Of a DNA stretch of 64,000 nt, positions 17,000-25,071 are shown piece by piece (the stretch's first letter is position 1; each line of letters starts with the position of its first letter). The position numbers and the translations under genes were made by a program. A model generated the notes under the pieces. That model saw only the letters and a program-made list of their open reading frames with translations. It was not told the origin of the DNA and searched no databases. The DNA comes from Sediminibacterium sp. FEMGT703S. GTDB lineage: Bacteria; Bacteroidota; Bacteroidia; Chitinophagales; Chitinophagaceae. The DNA lies in contig PGCO01000004.1 of assembly GCA_002786355.1 (NCBI GenBank), forward strand, positions 219,297 through 283,296. Direction: 5' to 3'.

Positions 17000-17102
17000 G
17001 CTCAAACAAACACTTCGCTCGCTGCCGAGTATTGCATGTAAATACTGTATGACTTACTTATGCATGCAATCCTCGAATGCTCGCTTTCGTGTTTGTTTGA
17101 GC
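17000..17102. repeat. Imperfect palindrome P2
   Basis: A 103-base inverted repeat. The outer 14 bases (GCTCAAACAAACAC, 17000-17013) are perfectly complementary to 17089-17102. An inner block ATTGCATG (17031-17038) pairs with 17063-17070. Between the blocks the left arm reads TTCGCTCGCTGCCGA and the right arm TCGAATGCTCGCTTTC, the same asymmetry as in P1. It lies between CIA30 and the second ABC ATPase gene, without a T-run on either strand. Confidence 0.85.
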
Positions 17103-17172
17103 TAGACTGAGTAAGCTATAAAAAAGAACTATTTATTGAGTTTTATTTAAAAGATATTTCTTTTAGAATAGC

Positions 17173-17826
17173 TTAGGTTTTAATATAACCAAGCCTTTCA
17201 AAATCAATGAACTGTTTTATTAAATGTGTTTTGCTATTTGCTAATACATAATTGGTATCACTGATGTCTAAGATATGTTTATATAAATGGTCGGTTATAA
17301 TGAATCCCTTGGTTGTTGTTTTAGATTTAATGTAGGATTTTACGGATTTTATTTGAATTGGATTCAAAAAAGTAAAAGGTTCGTCTAAGAGTGCAAACTG
17401 TGCAGTTGACTCTACAATGATATAGATTTCGATCAACCGTTTTTCTCCACCAGATAAGTTTCTGAATGTTTGAGTAATGGGTATGTGGAACGATGGAAAC
17501 TGAAGCTCAAATATTGAATAGTCTAATGCGTATACGTCAAAGATATCTTTTAGTGATAAGCTATTTGGTATAAAGTGAAACTGTGGTAAATAACTGATTA
17601 AACTTTGGTTTTTATAAGCTTCATTGAATGAAACCCTATTGATTCTGATAGACTTTTCGCAGGATAATGATCCAAAAATGACTTGTAAAAGGCAAGACTT
17701 TCCCGAACCGTTTCTGCCTAACAAGCCAATGATGGAGCCCTTTGCACAGCTAAGGTATACATCTGATAAAATGACTCGATTATCAAACTGCAGTTGAATT
17801 CCATCGGCTTCTAATTGTTGAATCAT
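17173..17826 (-). CDS. ABC transporter ATP-binding protein (small, orphan)
   Basis: 217 residues with a complete ATPase signature: Walker A GRNGSGKSC near residue 38, C-loop LSGGEKR near residue 125, Walker B FALLDEPF, and switch His in IITDHLYKH. The gene immediately upstream, overlapping by 4 bases, encodes a 105-residue membrane protein, the only candidate membrane partner nearby. It is not closely similar to the ATPase at 15.7 kb, so this is a separate system. Substrate unknown. Confidence 0.85.
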   Translation of the reverse strand: MIQQLEADGIQLQFDNRVILSDVYLSCAKGSIIGLLGRNGSGKSCLLQVIFGSLSCEKSIRINRVSFNEAYKNQSLISYLPQFHFIPNSLSLKDIFDVYALDYSIFELQFPSFHIPITQTFRNLSGGEKRLIEIYIIVESTAQFALLDEPFTFLNPIQIKSVKSYIKSKTTTKGFIITDHLYKHILDISDTNYVLANSKTHLIKQFIDFERLGYIKT

Positions 17827-18140
17827 TTTACGTTACTGATTAGAATGATGGATAGAATAAAAACGCTGAAGTCAAAACCAAGTGTGGTTACCCAAAGTTG
17901 TCTTTTCGATATGCCTAAATTGTAATAGAAATAATACTCCTTTTTTCTAAAGTCATTCACGAAATAATAAATAATCATTCCTGTGAAAAATTTGAACCAA
18001 AAAATTCCTGAGAAAACACTGAACTCATATTTCCAAAATAAACTAATGCAGCACAAAGTAAAAAACAACGATGCTACGGCAAAGCTTTTGTAGAAAAGCC
18101 AAAAAATTTGTAGTTGTTTAATCATTCGCATTTTAGACAT
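17823..18140 (-). CDS. Small membrane protein paired with ABC ATPase
   Basis: 105 residues with three hydrophobic segments (about 10-32, 38-60 and 82-102) and a conserved-looking polar link, EYYFYYNLGISKRQLW, between the second and third. Its stop overlaps the ATG of the ABC ATPase by 4 bases, a strong sign of co-translation. It is far shorter than a normal ABC permease (usually six membrane segments). It would have to oligomerise, or the ATPase serves another function. I do not recognise a named family. The start may also be the Met at residue 4 or 6. Confidence 0.65.
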   Translation of the reverse strand: MSKMRMIKQLQIFWLFYKSFAVASLFFTLCCISLFWKYEFSVFSGIFWFKFFTGMIIYYFVNDFRKKEYYFYYNLGISKRQLWVTTLGFDFSVFILSIILISNVK

Positions 18141-18240
18141 ACCTGTCTTTGTAATTTACAAACCTCAATTTAACTTCAAACATTTACACTGTTAAAATAT
18201 ACAATCAACTTTTCAGTGGGCAACAGATTCAATCATTGCA

Positions 18241-18336
18241 CAAACAAGCACGGAGCGAGCATTCGATTATTGCATGCATAATTAAGCCTTAGAATAAGTA
18301 AATGCAATAATCGGCAGCGAGCGAAGAGCTTGTTTG
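18241..18336. repeat. Imperfect palindrome P3 (opposite orientation)
   Basis: A 96-base inverted repeat. CAAACAAGC (18241-18249) pairs with 18328-18336, and a perfect 12-bp block, CGATTATTGCAT (18264-18275), pairs with 18302-18313. Here the CATTCGA-type arm is on the left and the CGGCAG-type arm on the right, so P3 is inverted relative to P1 and P2. It lies between the small membrane protein gene and tadA, and its right arm is the first unit of a 44-bp tandem repeat. Confidence 0.85.
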
Positions 18337-18425
18337 AGGAAGATAGGAATATAATCGGCAGCGAATGAAGTGATTGTTTGAGTATGATAGGAATGTATTC
18401 GGCAGCACTCAAAGAGTTTGTGCCG
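18311..18425 (+). repeat. 44-bp tandem repeat, about 2.6 units
   Basis: TCGGCAGC begins at 18311, 18355 and 18399, an exact period of 44 bases. Units one and two share TCGGCAGCGA, then TTGTTTGAG and GATAGGAAT; unit three is more diverged and stops at the tadA stop codon (18426). The units are repeats of the right arm of P3, so the palindrome appears to have grown by arm duplication. Confidence 0.8.
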
Positions 18426-18872
18426 TTATCGCTTGGATCTAAAGAAAGACTTCATTAAAAAAGCACAGTCGGCTTCAAGAATGCCAGCAACTAATTCAGT
18501 TTTTGGATGAAAAGGCCATTGCTCTTTAGTGAGATGACGATAACCATTTTTTTCATCTGAAGCACCATAAACAATGCTGCCTATTTTGCCCCAATAGATT
18601 GCACCACAGCACATGATGCAGGGTTCAACAGTAACATACAAAGTAGCTTCGGGTAAATACTTTGCACCGAGTGAGCTGTAAGCAGAAGTGAGTGCAAGAA
18701 TTTCTGCGTGGGCTGTAGAATCATTTAATAGTTCTACTTGATTGTGTGCCCTTGCAATAATTTGATTGTTCATTACCACCACTGCGCCCACGGGTACTTC
18801 ATCGGCATCAAAAGCTGCTTGGGCTTCCTTCAATGCTTGTTGCATAAAGTACTCGTGGTTCAGGGTCGACAT
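18426..18872 (-). CDS. tadA: tRNA adenosine(34) deaminase (nucleoside deaminase family)
   Basis: 148 residues of the cytidine-deaminase-like fold. Zinc ligands and the proton-shuttling Glu are in place: H55 and E57 in DSTAHAEILAL, C85 and C88 in VEPCIMCCGAIYW. TadA makes inosine at the wobble position of tRNA-Arg; length and motifs fit. Guanine deaminase is the main alternative. Its ATG overlaps the stop of the DUF1080 gene by one base (TAATG), so it is translated as the last gene of the sugar cluster. Its 3' end abuts the tandem repeat. Confidence 0.85.
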   Translation of the reverse strand: MSTLNHEYFMQQALKEAQAAFDADEVPVGAVVVMNNQIIARAHNQVELLNDSTAHAEILALTSAYSSLGAKYLPEATLYVTVEPCIMCCGAIYWGKIGSIVYGASDEKNGYRHLTKEQWPFHPKTELVAGILEADCAFLMKSFFRSKR

Positions 18873-19609
18873 TATAATTCTCTAATTTGGATATTGCGGT
18901 ACCAAACATCATCACCATGATCCTGCAAAGCAATATGTCCGTTGAAAGTTCTTCCAAAGGCAGGCATGGTTTTGAATTTGCTATTGCCAATTAGGCTGAA
19001 CCAAATTTCATCGCCATAACTGGTTTTAACAGTGGTAACTCCATTGAGCTTTAATTCAAGTGTTCCATCTTTTGCAATGATTTCTGTTTTGTTCCATTCA
19101 CCTACTGGTTTAACAGCAGTGTCTGGTCCTTCAATTAAATCATATAAATCACCAGCACGGTGTTTTCTGATTTTTGCATCAGGATGTCCACCATTGTCTA
19201 ATACTTGCATTTCAGGACCTGTATGCCAAACTGCTTTGTATTTGGCTGGATCATTTTGTGCCCAAAAAATAATTCCACTATTTCCATTTTGCGAAATCTT
19301 CCATTCTAGTTTCAAATGAAAATTCCCAAAAGATTTTTCATGAATAATATCTCCACCACCTAACTTCTGTTCTTTTTTCGCTTTGGAATCTAAATACAAA
19401 ACACCGTCTTGTACCTTCCATGCACCACCAATACTGTCTTTGGCATAGGTTTTCCAGCCGTTGGTGGTTTTTCCATCAAACAATTTAATCCATTGGCCTT
19501 TGGCAGGATTAGGGCTGGCTATTGGCGCCACTAGCAATAGATTTTGTTTTTGTGCAGGTGCTGAAACCAATGCAACAGCAATGGCAGTGATCCATAGTAG
19601 ATTAGCCAT
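18872..19609 (-). CDS. DUF1080 / 3-keto-disaccharide hydrolase family protein
   Basis: 245 residues with a signal peptide (about 1-18, ending APAQ), so periplasmic. Residues 35-245 carry the concanavalin-like DUF1080 jelly roll: WIKLFDGKTTNGWKTY, GNFHLKLEWKIS, GNSGIIFWAQ, a GPEMQVLDNGGHPDA loop and a closing GHIALQDHGDDVWYRNI. Members of this family cleave 3-keto-glycosides by elimination or hydration chemistry. It lies in a leftward set with a cytochrome c, a TIM-barrel isomerase and an oxidoreductase, opposite a GMC dehydrogenase, which supports that role. The exact sugar is unknown. Confidence 0.85.
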   Translation of the reverse strand: MANLLWITAIAVALVSAPAQKQNLLLVAPIASPNPAKGQWIKLFDGKTTNGWKTYAKDSIGGAWKVQDGVLYLDSKAKKEQKLGGGDIIHEKSFGNFHLKLEWKISQNGNSGIIFWAQNDPAKYKAVWHTGPEMQVLDNGGHPDAKIRKHRAGDLYDLIEGPDTAVKPVGEWNKTEIIAKDGTLELKLNGVTTVKTSYGDEIWFSLIGNSKFKTMPAFGRTFNGHIALQDHGDDVWYRNIQIREL

Positions 19610-19614
19610 GTAAA

Positions 19615-20010
19615 TTACTTAAGTAGTAAAACGTATTTAACCATTGCTTTTGCATCTTCTTCACTCACTTGAGGATGCGGTGTCATTGGCACTTCACCCC
19701 AAACACCTTTTCCACCCTTGATAATTTTACCAGCTAACATGCTAATATTTTCTTCTGTTGCTTCGTATTTGTTGGCAACATCTTTATAAGATGGTCCAAT
19801 CAATTTTTCATTTACTTTATGACAGGTTAAGCAATCAGATTTACCCACTAATTCTAATCCTTTGGTGTAGTCGGGGTTACTGCTTAAGTCTGCAACTGGA
19901 GCAGCTGCTGGTGCAGATTCTGCAGCTTTCTCTTCTTTCTTTTCTTCACTACCGCTGCAAGCAGCAGCTACTAATCCTGTAATGGCAAACAGCACTAAGT
20001 ACTTTTTCAT
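19615..20010 (-). CDS. Cytochrome c lipoprotein (class I)
   Basis: 131 residues. The N-terminus is a lipoprotein signal (MKKYLVLFAITGLVAAAC, lipobox VAAAC), followed by a charged Glu/Lys/Ala linker to about residue 45. A single class-I haem c domain follows: haem attachment CLTCHK near residue 60 and an axial Met in VPMTPHP near residue 107. Anchored on the periplasmic face of a membrane, it is a plausible electron acceptor for the GMC dehydrogenase encoded divergently. It lies 5 bases upstream of the DUF1080 gene. Confidence 0.88.
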   Translation of the reverse strand: MKKYLVLFAITGLVAAACSGSEEKKEEKAAESAPAAAPVADLSSNPDYTKGLELVGKSDCLTCHKVNEKLIGPSYKDVANKYEATEENISMLAGKIIKGGKGVWGEVPMTPHPQVSEEDAKAMVKYVLLLK

Positions 20011-20034
20011 AATCGTTCTTTTAAAAGTTTAAAG

Positions 20035-21090
20035 TTAGTTGATACCTAATATTTTTTTATTAAAATTTTCATCTGATCCGGTTCCAGCAAAATCATCAAA
20101 TGTTTTATCAGTTACTCGAATAATATGTTGTTGAATAAATGGTGCTCCTTCTGCTGCCCCTGTTTCAGGATGCTTTAAAGCACATTCCCATTCCATCACC
20201 GCCCAACCAGTATAATTGTATTGAGCCAGTTTACTAAAAATGGTTTTGAAATCTACTTGTCCATCTCCTAATGATCTAAAGCGTCCTGCTCTGTCTACCC
20301 AACCTTGGTATCCACCATATACACCTTGTTTACCTGTTGGGTTAAACTCTGCATCTTTAACATGAAACATTTTAATTCGTTCATGATAATGATCAATATA
20401 TGTTTTGTAGTCTAAGCATTGCAACACAAAATGCGAGGGATCGTATAACAAACAGGCACGTGGGTGATTGTTTACTTTTTCAAGAAACATTTCATAAGTA
20501 ACTCCATCATGCAAGTCTTCTCCTGGATGAATTTCATAGCATAGGTCTACTCCATGTGCATCAAATTCATTCAAGATAGGCATCCATCTTTTGGCTAATT
20601 CTGTAAATCCTGTTTCTACTAATCCTGCTGGTCTTTGAGGCCATGGATAAACGGTTTGCCACAACAAAGCTCCGCTGAAAGTGGCGTGTGCATTGAGTCC
20701 TAAGTTTTGTGAGGCTTTGGCAGCATACTTTAATTGTTGCACAGCCCATTCAGTTCTTGCACTAGGGTTTCCTCTTAAGCCTTCGGGAGCAAAGCCGTCG
20801 AATAACGTATCATACGCTGGGTTTACTGCTACCAGTTGTCCTTGTAAGTGGGTCGATAACTCAGTGATTTCTAATCCCGCGGCGGCTACAATCCCCTTAA
20901 TTTCCTCTGCATAAGTTTTACTTTCTGCTGCTTTTTGTAAATCAATACACCTAGCATCCCAAGAAGGAATTTGCACTCCTTTAAAACCCAATGATGCAGC
21001 CCATTTACAAATAGACGCTAAAGAATTAAATGGGGCTGTATCGCCCATAAACTGAGCCAAGAAAATACCTGGTCCTTTAATATTGGTCAT
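20035..21090 (-). CDS. Sugar phosphate isomerase/epimerase-type TIM barrel
   Basis: 351 residues without signal peptide, so cytoplasmic. It is an AP-endonuclease-2-like TIM barrel with the metal-binding set in order: Glu in LCYEIHPGED, Asp/His in LLYDPSHFVLQ, HVKDAEFNP, and Glu in VMEWECALKHP. Family members isomerise or epimerise (keto)sugars with Mn or Mg. It lies 3 bases downstream of the Gfo/Idh/MocA gene and 24 bases upstream of the cytochrome c gene. The likely task is to process a sugar released by the 3-keto pathway. Confidence 0.82.
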   Translation of the reverse strand: MTNIKGPGIFLAQFMGDTAPFNSLASICKWAASLGFKGVQIPSWDARCIDLQKAAESKTYAEEIKGIVAAAGLEITELSTHLQGQLVAVNPAYDTLFDGFAPEGLRGNPSARTEWAVQQLKYAAKASQNLGLNAHATFSGALLWQTVYPWPQRPAGLVETGFTELAKRWMPILNEFDAHGVDLCYEIHPGEDLHDGVTYEMFLEKVNNHPRACLLYDPSHFVLQCLDYKTYIDHYHERIKMFHVKDAEFNPTGKQGVYGGYQGWVDRAGRFRSLGDGQVDFKTIFSKLAQYNYTGWAVMEWECALKHPETGAAEGAPFIQQHIIRVTDKTFDDFAGTGSDENFNKKILGIN

Positions 21091-21093
21091 TAT

Positions 21094-22260
21094 TTAAATT
21101 TTATATTCGGTCCATTTTAAATCGGATTGCGCAGAAGCAACCACATTGTCTATGAATGCCATGCCTCTGATGCCATCTTCTACACCTGGAAAATCCAATT
21201 GTTCTTTGGTGGGTGTAGTGCCATCTATTTTTGCTTGAACGGTAGCGGTAAAGTTTTTATAGATATTGGCAAATGCTTCTAAATATCCTTCTGGATGTCC
21301 GCCTGGAGTTCTGCAATTGCTAGTAGCAAAACTAGACAAGCGATCGGTATAGTTAGCGCCTGCTCGTAATATTTGCATAGGTGCTTCTAGCCACTTTACA
21401 ATAAGTGTATTGGGTTCCATTTGCGCCCATTCTAATCCACCTTTTTCTCCATACACGCGAATCTTCAGTGCATTCTCTTCACCTGCTGCAACCTGTGATG
21501 CCATTAACACACCTGATGCTCCATTACTAAAATGTAATAACACTGATCCATCATCGTCTAATAAACGTCCCTCTACTTTTGTATTAAGGTCTGCACATAG
21601 TTTAGTGATTTGTGCTCCTGTTATATATTCTGCTAAATGGGCTGCATGTGTGCCAATATCTCCCATACTTCCGCTCTTACCCGATTTTTTAGGATCGGTT
21701 CTCCAAGCTGCTTGTGCATTGCCTTCTCTTTCGCTGAGTTTACTTAACCACCCTTGTGGATATTCTACCCAAACTTTTCTAATTTTTCCTAAAGCGCCAT
21801 CTGCTACCATCGCTTTAGCCTGTTTAACCATCGGGTATCCAGAATAAGTATGCGTTAAGCAAAGGGTTAACCCAGTTTCTTCTACTTTAGCCTTTAATTG
21901 TTTTGCTTCATCTAAAGTAAAAGTGATGGGCTTTTCTATTACTACATGAAACCCATTCTCTAATGCCATCATTGCAGGTGCAAAATGCGCAAAATTGGGT
22001 GTTACAATCGTAACAAAATCCATGCGTTTGTCTGCTGGAAGCGCAGCTTCCTTGGTAATCATTTCATCATAAGTAAGGTAAATGCGATCCTTTGGTAAAT
22101 AGAGCATTTCACCTGACTCTTGGGCAATGGTTGGATTGATACTCAACGCTCCGCAAACCAATTCAATTTGTCCATCCATATTGGCAGCCAAACGGTGGAT
22201 TGCTCCAATGAAAGCATCTTTACCTCCACCCACCATTCCCATTCTTAATTTTCTAGGCAT
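21094..22260 (-). CDS. Gfo/Idh/MocA family NAD(P)-dependent oxidoreductase
   Basis: 388 residues. The N-terminal Rossmann domain opens MGMVGGGKDAFIGAIHR and contains the family EKP motif (VIEKPITFT, Lys near residue 100). The C-terminal alpha/beta domain holds GSMGDIGTHAAHL, with its His near residue 205, and GHPEGYLEAFANIY. No signal peptide. Enzymes of this family interconvert hydroxyl and keto groups of sugars, including reduction of 3-keto-glucose. It is first in the leftward set, facing the GMC dehydrogenase set across a 192-base divergent control region. Confidence 0.87.
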   Translation of the reverse strand: MPRKLRMGMVGGGKDAFIGAIHRLAANMDGQIELVCGALSINPTIAQESGEMLYLPKDRIYLTYDEMITKEAALPADKRMDFVTIVTPNFAHFAPAMMALENGFHVVIEKPITFTLDEAKQLKAKVEETGLTLCLTHTYSGYPMVKQAKAMVADGALGKIRKVWVEYPQGWLSKLSEREGNAQAAWRTDPKKSGKSGSMGDIGTHAAHLAEYITGAQITKLCADLNTKVEGRLLDDDGSVLLHFSNGASGVLMASQVAAGEENALKIRVYGEKGGLEWAQMEPNTLIVKWLEAPMQILRAGANYTDRLSSFATSNCRTPGGHPEGYLEAFANIYKNFTATVQAKIDGTTPTKEQLDFPGVEDGIRGMAFIDNVVASAQSDLKWTEYKI

Positions 22261-22452
22261 AGTATTTTTTTTATAATGATTTGAAATTTTATAAGAGGCA
22301 CTAATTTAAACATTCTCCCCGATTATAATCATTTAACTCCTATTAATCATTCTTGCAATCTGTTTACCGAATGTTTTAACTCATTGAAGGTTTTATAAAA
22401 TTCCTGTGGGTTTGATGCAAACTAATAATTATATTAGGGTTCTAATTGCTAT

Positions 22453-23334
22453 ATGAAAAATTCATCGAATAGACGCTCTGTCATTAAAAACATTATTACT
22501 GGTTCTGTTGCGGTTGCTTCAGCTCCGCTCATTCCCACATTGGCTTCATGCGCTACAGTTTCAACTTCTATGAAAGGAAATATCAATCATTCAGTTTGTC
22601 GTTGGTGTTTTGATGGTTTATCATTAGACGAATTATGTGTTGAGGCTAAAAAAATCGGCATTACCGGTATAGATTTAGTAGGCCCAAAGGATTGGCCGAT
22701 TTTAAAGAAACATGGATTGATGTCTACTATGTGCAATGGCGCAGAAATTAGTCTGGTAAAGGGATGGAACGATCCTCAATACCATGAGACCCTCATTAAA
22801 AATTACACCCAGCATATTAATTTAGTGGCTGATGCGGGCTACAAGAACTTGATTTGTTTTAGTGGTAATAGAAATGGCATGGACGACGCCACTGGCTTAA
22901 AAAATGCTGCTGAAGGTTTAAAGAAAATCATGCCACTTGCTGAAAAAAGAGGGGTGGTGATTATCATGGAACTTTTTAATAGCAAAGTGGATCATAAAGA
23001 TTATATGTGTGATAACACTACTTGGGGCGTAGACCTCTGTAAAGCTGTTGGTTCAGAAAATTTCAAGTTATTATACGATATCTATCATATGCAAATTAAT
23101 GAAGGTGATGTAATTAGAACCTTAACTAAACATGCACCCTATATAGCACACTATCATACTGCAGGTGTTCCAGGAAGACATGAGATTGATGAAACACAAG
23201 AATTATATTACCCTGCTATTATGAAAGCAATTGTTGCAACAGGATATAAAGGGTATGTGGCACAAGAGTTTATACCCGTAGCAAAAGAAAAAATTGGGTC
23301 ACTTAAAAAAGCAATTGAAATCTGCGATATTTAA
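22453..23334 (+). CDS. Exported hydroxypyruvate-isomerase-like TIM barrel
   Basis: 293 residues. The N-terminus has a twin-arginine-like signal (SSNRRSVIKNI, then a hydrophobic run ending near LASCA), which could also be a lipoprotein signal. The rest is a TIM barrel of the Hyi type: IIMELFNSK, LLYDIYHMQINEGD, HYHTAGVPGRHE and YVAQEF carry the expected Glu, Asp/His, His and Glu ligands. Exported members of this fold are typical of 3-keto-sugar loci. It is first in the rightward set, 38 bases before the GMC gene. True hydroxypyruvate isomerase activity is unlikely outside the cytoplasm. Confidence 0.78.
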   Translation: MKNSSNRRSVIKNIITGSVAVASAPLIPTLASCATVSTSMKGNINHSVCRWCFDGLSLDELCVEAKKIGITGIDLVGPKDWPILKKHGLMSTMCNGAEISLVKGWNDPQYHETLIKNYTQHINLVADAGYKNLICFSGNRNGMDDATGLKNAAEGLKKIMPLAEKRGVVIIMELFNSKVDHKDYMCDNTTWGVDLCKAVGSENFKLLYDIYHMQINEGDVIRTLTKHAPYIAHYHTAGVPGRHEIDETQELYYPAIMKAIVATGYKGYVAQEFIPVAKEKIGSLKKAIEICDI

Positions 23335-23372
23335 ATTTTTTATAAACATCTATCAACGCTTAAACCACCAAC

Positions 23373-25052
23373 ATGGCTGAACAAAATTTTGACGCGATTG
23401 TGATTGGCTCCGGCATCAGCGGAGGCTGGGCTGCAAAAGAGCTTACAGAGAAGGGCTTAAAAGTATTGATGCTCGAGAGAGGTCGCAACATTGAACACGT
23501 AAAAGATTACGTGAATGCCAACAAAGAGTCTTGGGATTATCCGCACCACGGGAGAAAAACGCAGGAAATGATTGCGCAGAATCCTGTATTGGATCGTGAT
23601 TACCCTTTGAATGAGCAAACATATGGTATGTGGGCAAATGATAAAGACAGTCCATACACCGAAGTGAAGCGTTACGATTGGTTCCGCGGATACCATGTAG
23701 GTGGACGTTCTCTTTTGTGGGGTCGTCAAAGTTATCGTTGGAGCGATTTAGATTTTGAAGCCAATGCCAAAGATGGTATTGCAGTGGATTGGCCTGTTCG
23801 TTATAAAGACATTGCCCCTTGGTACGATTATGTAGAAAAGTTTGCAGGTATTAGTGGTAATAGAGATGGATTGGATGTATTGCCAGATGGTCAATTCATG
23901 CCTCCTATGGAAATGACTTGTGTTGAAAAAGATGTAGCCAAAAGAATAAAGGAGTACTATAAAGGGCAACGTGCAATGATCATTGGTCGTACGGCCAATA
24001 TTACCCAAGAGTTAGAAGGCAGATCTGCTTGTCAATTCAGAAACAAATGTTGGTTAGGATGCCCATTTGGTGCTTACTTTAGTACACAAAGTTCTACGTT
24101 ACCTGCTGCTATGAAAACAGGTAATCTTACTTTAAGACCATGGAGTATTGTTACTAAAATTTTATACGATAAGGATAAAAAACGTGCAACTGGCGTTGAA
24201 GTACTAGATGCTGAAACCAATAAGACTTATGTGTACAATGCCAAAATTATTTTCTTAAATGCATCAACACTAAACTCTGCTTGGATTCTAATGAATTCTG
24301 CAACGGATGTTTGGGAAGGTGGATTGGGAAGTAGCAGCGGTGAGTTAGGCCATAATATTATGGACCATCATTTAGGAGTAGGTGCTGGTGGTAGAGTGGA
24401 AGGATATGAAGACAAGTATACATTTGGTAGAAGAGCCAATGGAATTTATATTCCTCGTTATCAAAATGTAGGAAATGATAAACGCGATTATTTAAGAGGC
24501 TTTGGTTATCAAGGTGGTGGAAGCCGAGGCGGTTGGGGCAGGAATGTAGCTGAGTTTTCAATAGGTGCAGAATTTAAAGATGCCATTTCGCAACCTGGTG
24601 GTTGGAGTATGGGTATGATGGGATTTGGGGAAGTATTACCTGACCACAAAAATTTTGTAACGCTAGATAAAACTGTGAAGGATAAGTGGGGGTTGAACGT
24701 TATTAAAATTGATGCTGAGTTAAAAGAGAATGAATTAAAGATGCGCAAAGACATGTTAGCCGATGCCATTGAAATGCTTACCAATGCTGGTGTTAAAGAC
24801 GTTAAAGGGTATGATGCGAATGCAGTATTAGGTCGTGGTATTCACGAAATGGGTACTGCTAGAATGGGAGCCGATCCTAAGACCTCTGTGGTAAATAAAA
24901 ACAACCAAATTTGGGATGCACCTAACGTATTTGTGACCGATGGTTCTTTCATGACTTCAGCTGCATGTGTGAACCCCTCATTAACTTATATGGCATTCAC
25001 CGCAAGAGCTGCAGACTTTGCAGTGAGCGAATTGAAGAAAGGAAATTTATAA
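23373..25052 (+). CDS. GMC-type FAD dehydrogenase (putative glucoside 3-dehydrogenase catalytic subunit)
   Basis: 559 residues. The FAD Rossmann motif is VIGSGISGGWAAKEL at the N-terminus, GRSLLWGRQSYRW near residue 112 is the second flavin contact, and the C-terminal catalytic region keeps IHEMGTARMG and CVNPSLTYMA. A CX5CX3C stretch (CQFRNKCWLGC, about residues 219-229) may bind an Fe-S cluster, as in subunit-type sugar dehydrogenases. There is no signal peptide: export by riding on the Tat-signal-bearing small subunit, encoded 20 bases downstream, is the known solution in this family. A role in C3 oxidation of glycosides is inferred from context. Confidence 0.85.
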   Translation: MAEQNFDAIVIGSGISGGWAAKELTEKGLKVLMLERGRNIEHVKDYVNANKESWDYPHHGRKTQEMIAQNPVLDRDYPLNEQTYGMWANDKDSPYTEVKRYDWFRGYHVGGRSLLWGRQSYRWSDLDFEANAKDGIAVDWPVRYKDIAPWYDYVEKFAGISGNRDGLDVLPDGQFMPPMEMTCVEKDVAKRIKEYYKGQRAMIIGRTANITQELEGRSACQFRNKCWLGCPFGAYFSTQSSTLPAAMKTGNLTLRPWSIVTKILYDKDKKRATGVEVLDAETNKTYVYNAKIIFLNASTLNSAWILMNSATDVWEGGLGSSSGELGHNIMDHHLGVGAGGRVEGYEDKYTFGRRANGIYIPRYQNVGNDKRDYLRGFGYQGGGSRGGWGRNVAEFSIGAEFKDAISQPGGWSMGMMGFGEVLPDHKNFVTLDKTVKDKWGLNVIKIDAELKENELKMRKDMLADAIEMLTNAGVKDVKGYDANAVLGRGIHEMGTARMGADPKTSVVNKNNQIWDAPNVFVTDGSFMTSAACVNPSLTYMAFTARAADFAVSELKKGNL

Positions 25053-25071
25053 ATTATTAAATGCATTAATC

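Noticed and set aside
17000..17102. P2 as a bidirectional rho-independent terminator
   Set aside because: The stem is long and interrupted, with no T-run on either strand; real terminators in this window have 9-12 bp perfect stems and short loops.
18311..18425. Tandem repeat as a short CRISPR array
   Set aside because: The units are contiguous with no unique spacers, only 2.6 copies are present and no cas genes are nearby.
21410..21847. 145-codon plus-strand frame inside the Gfo/Idh/MocA gene
   Set aside because: Shadow of the coding frame on the other strand with biased composition, no promoter.
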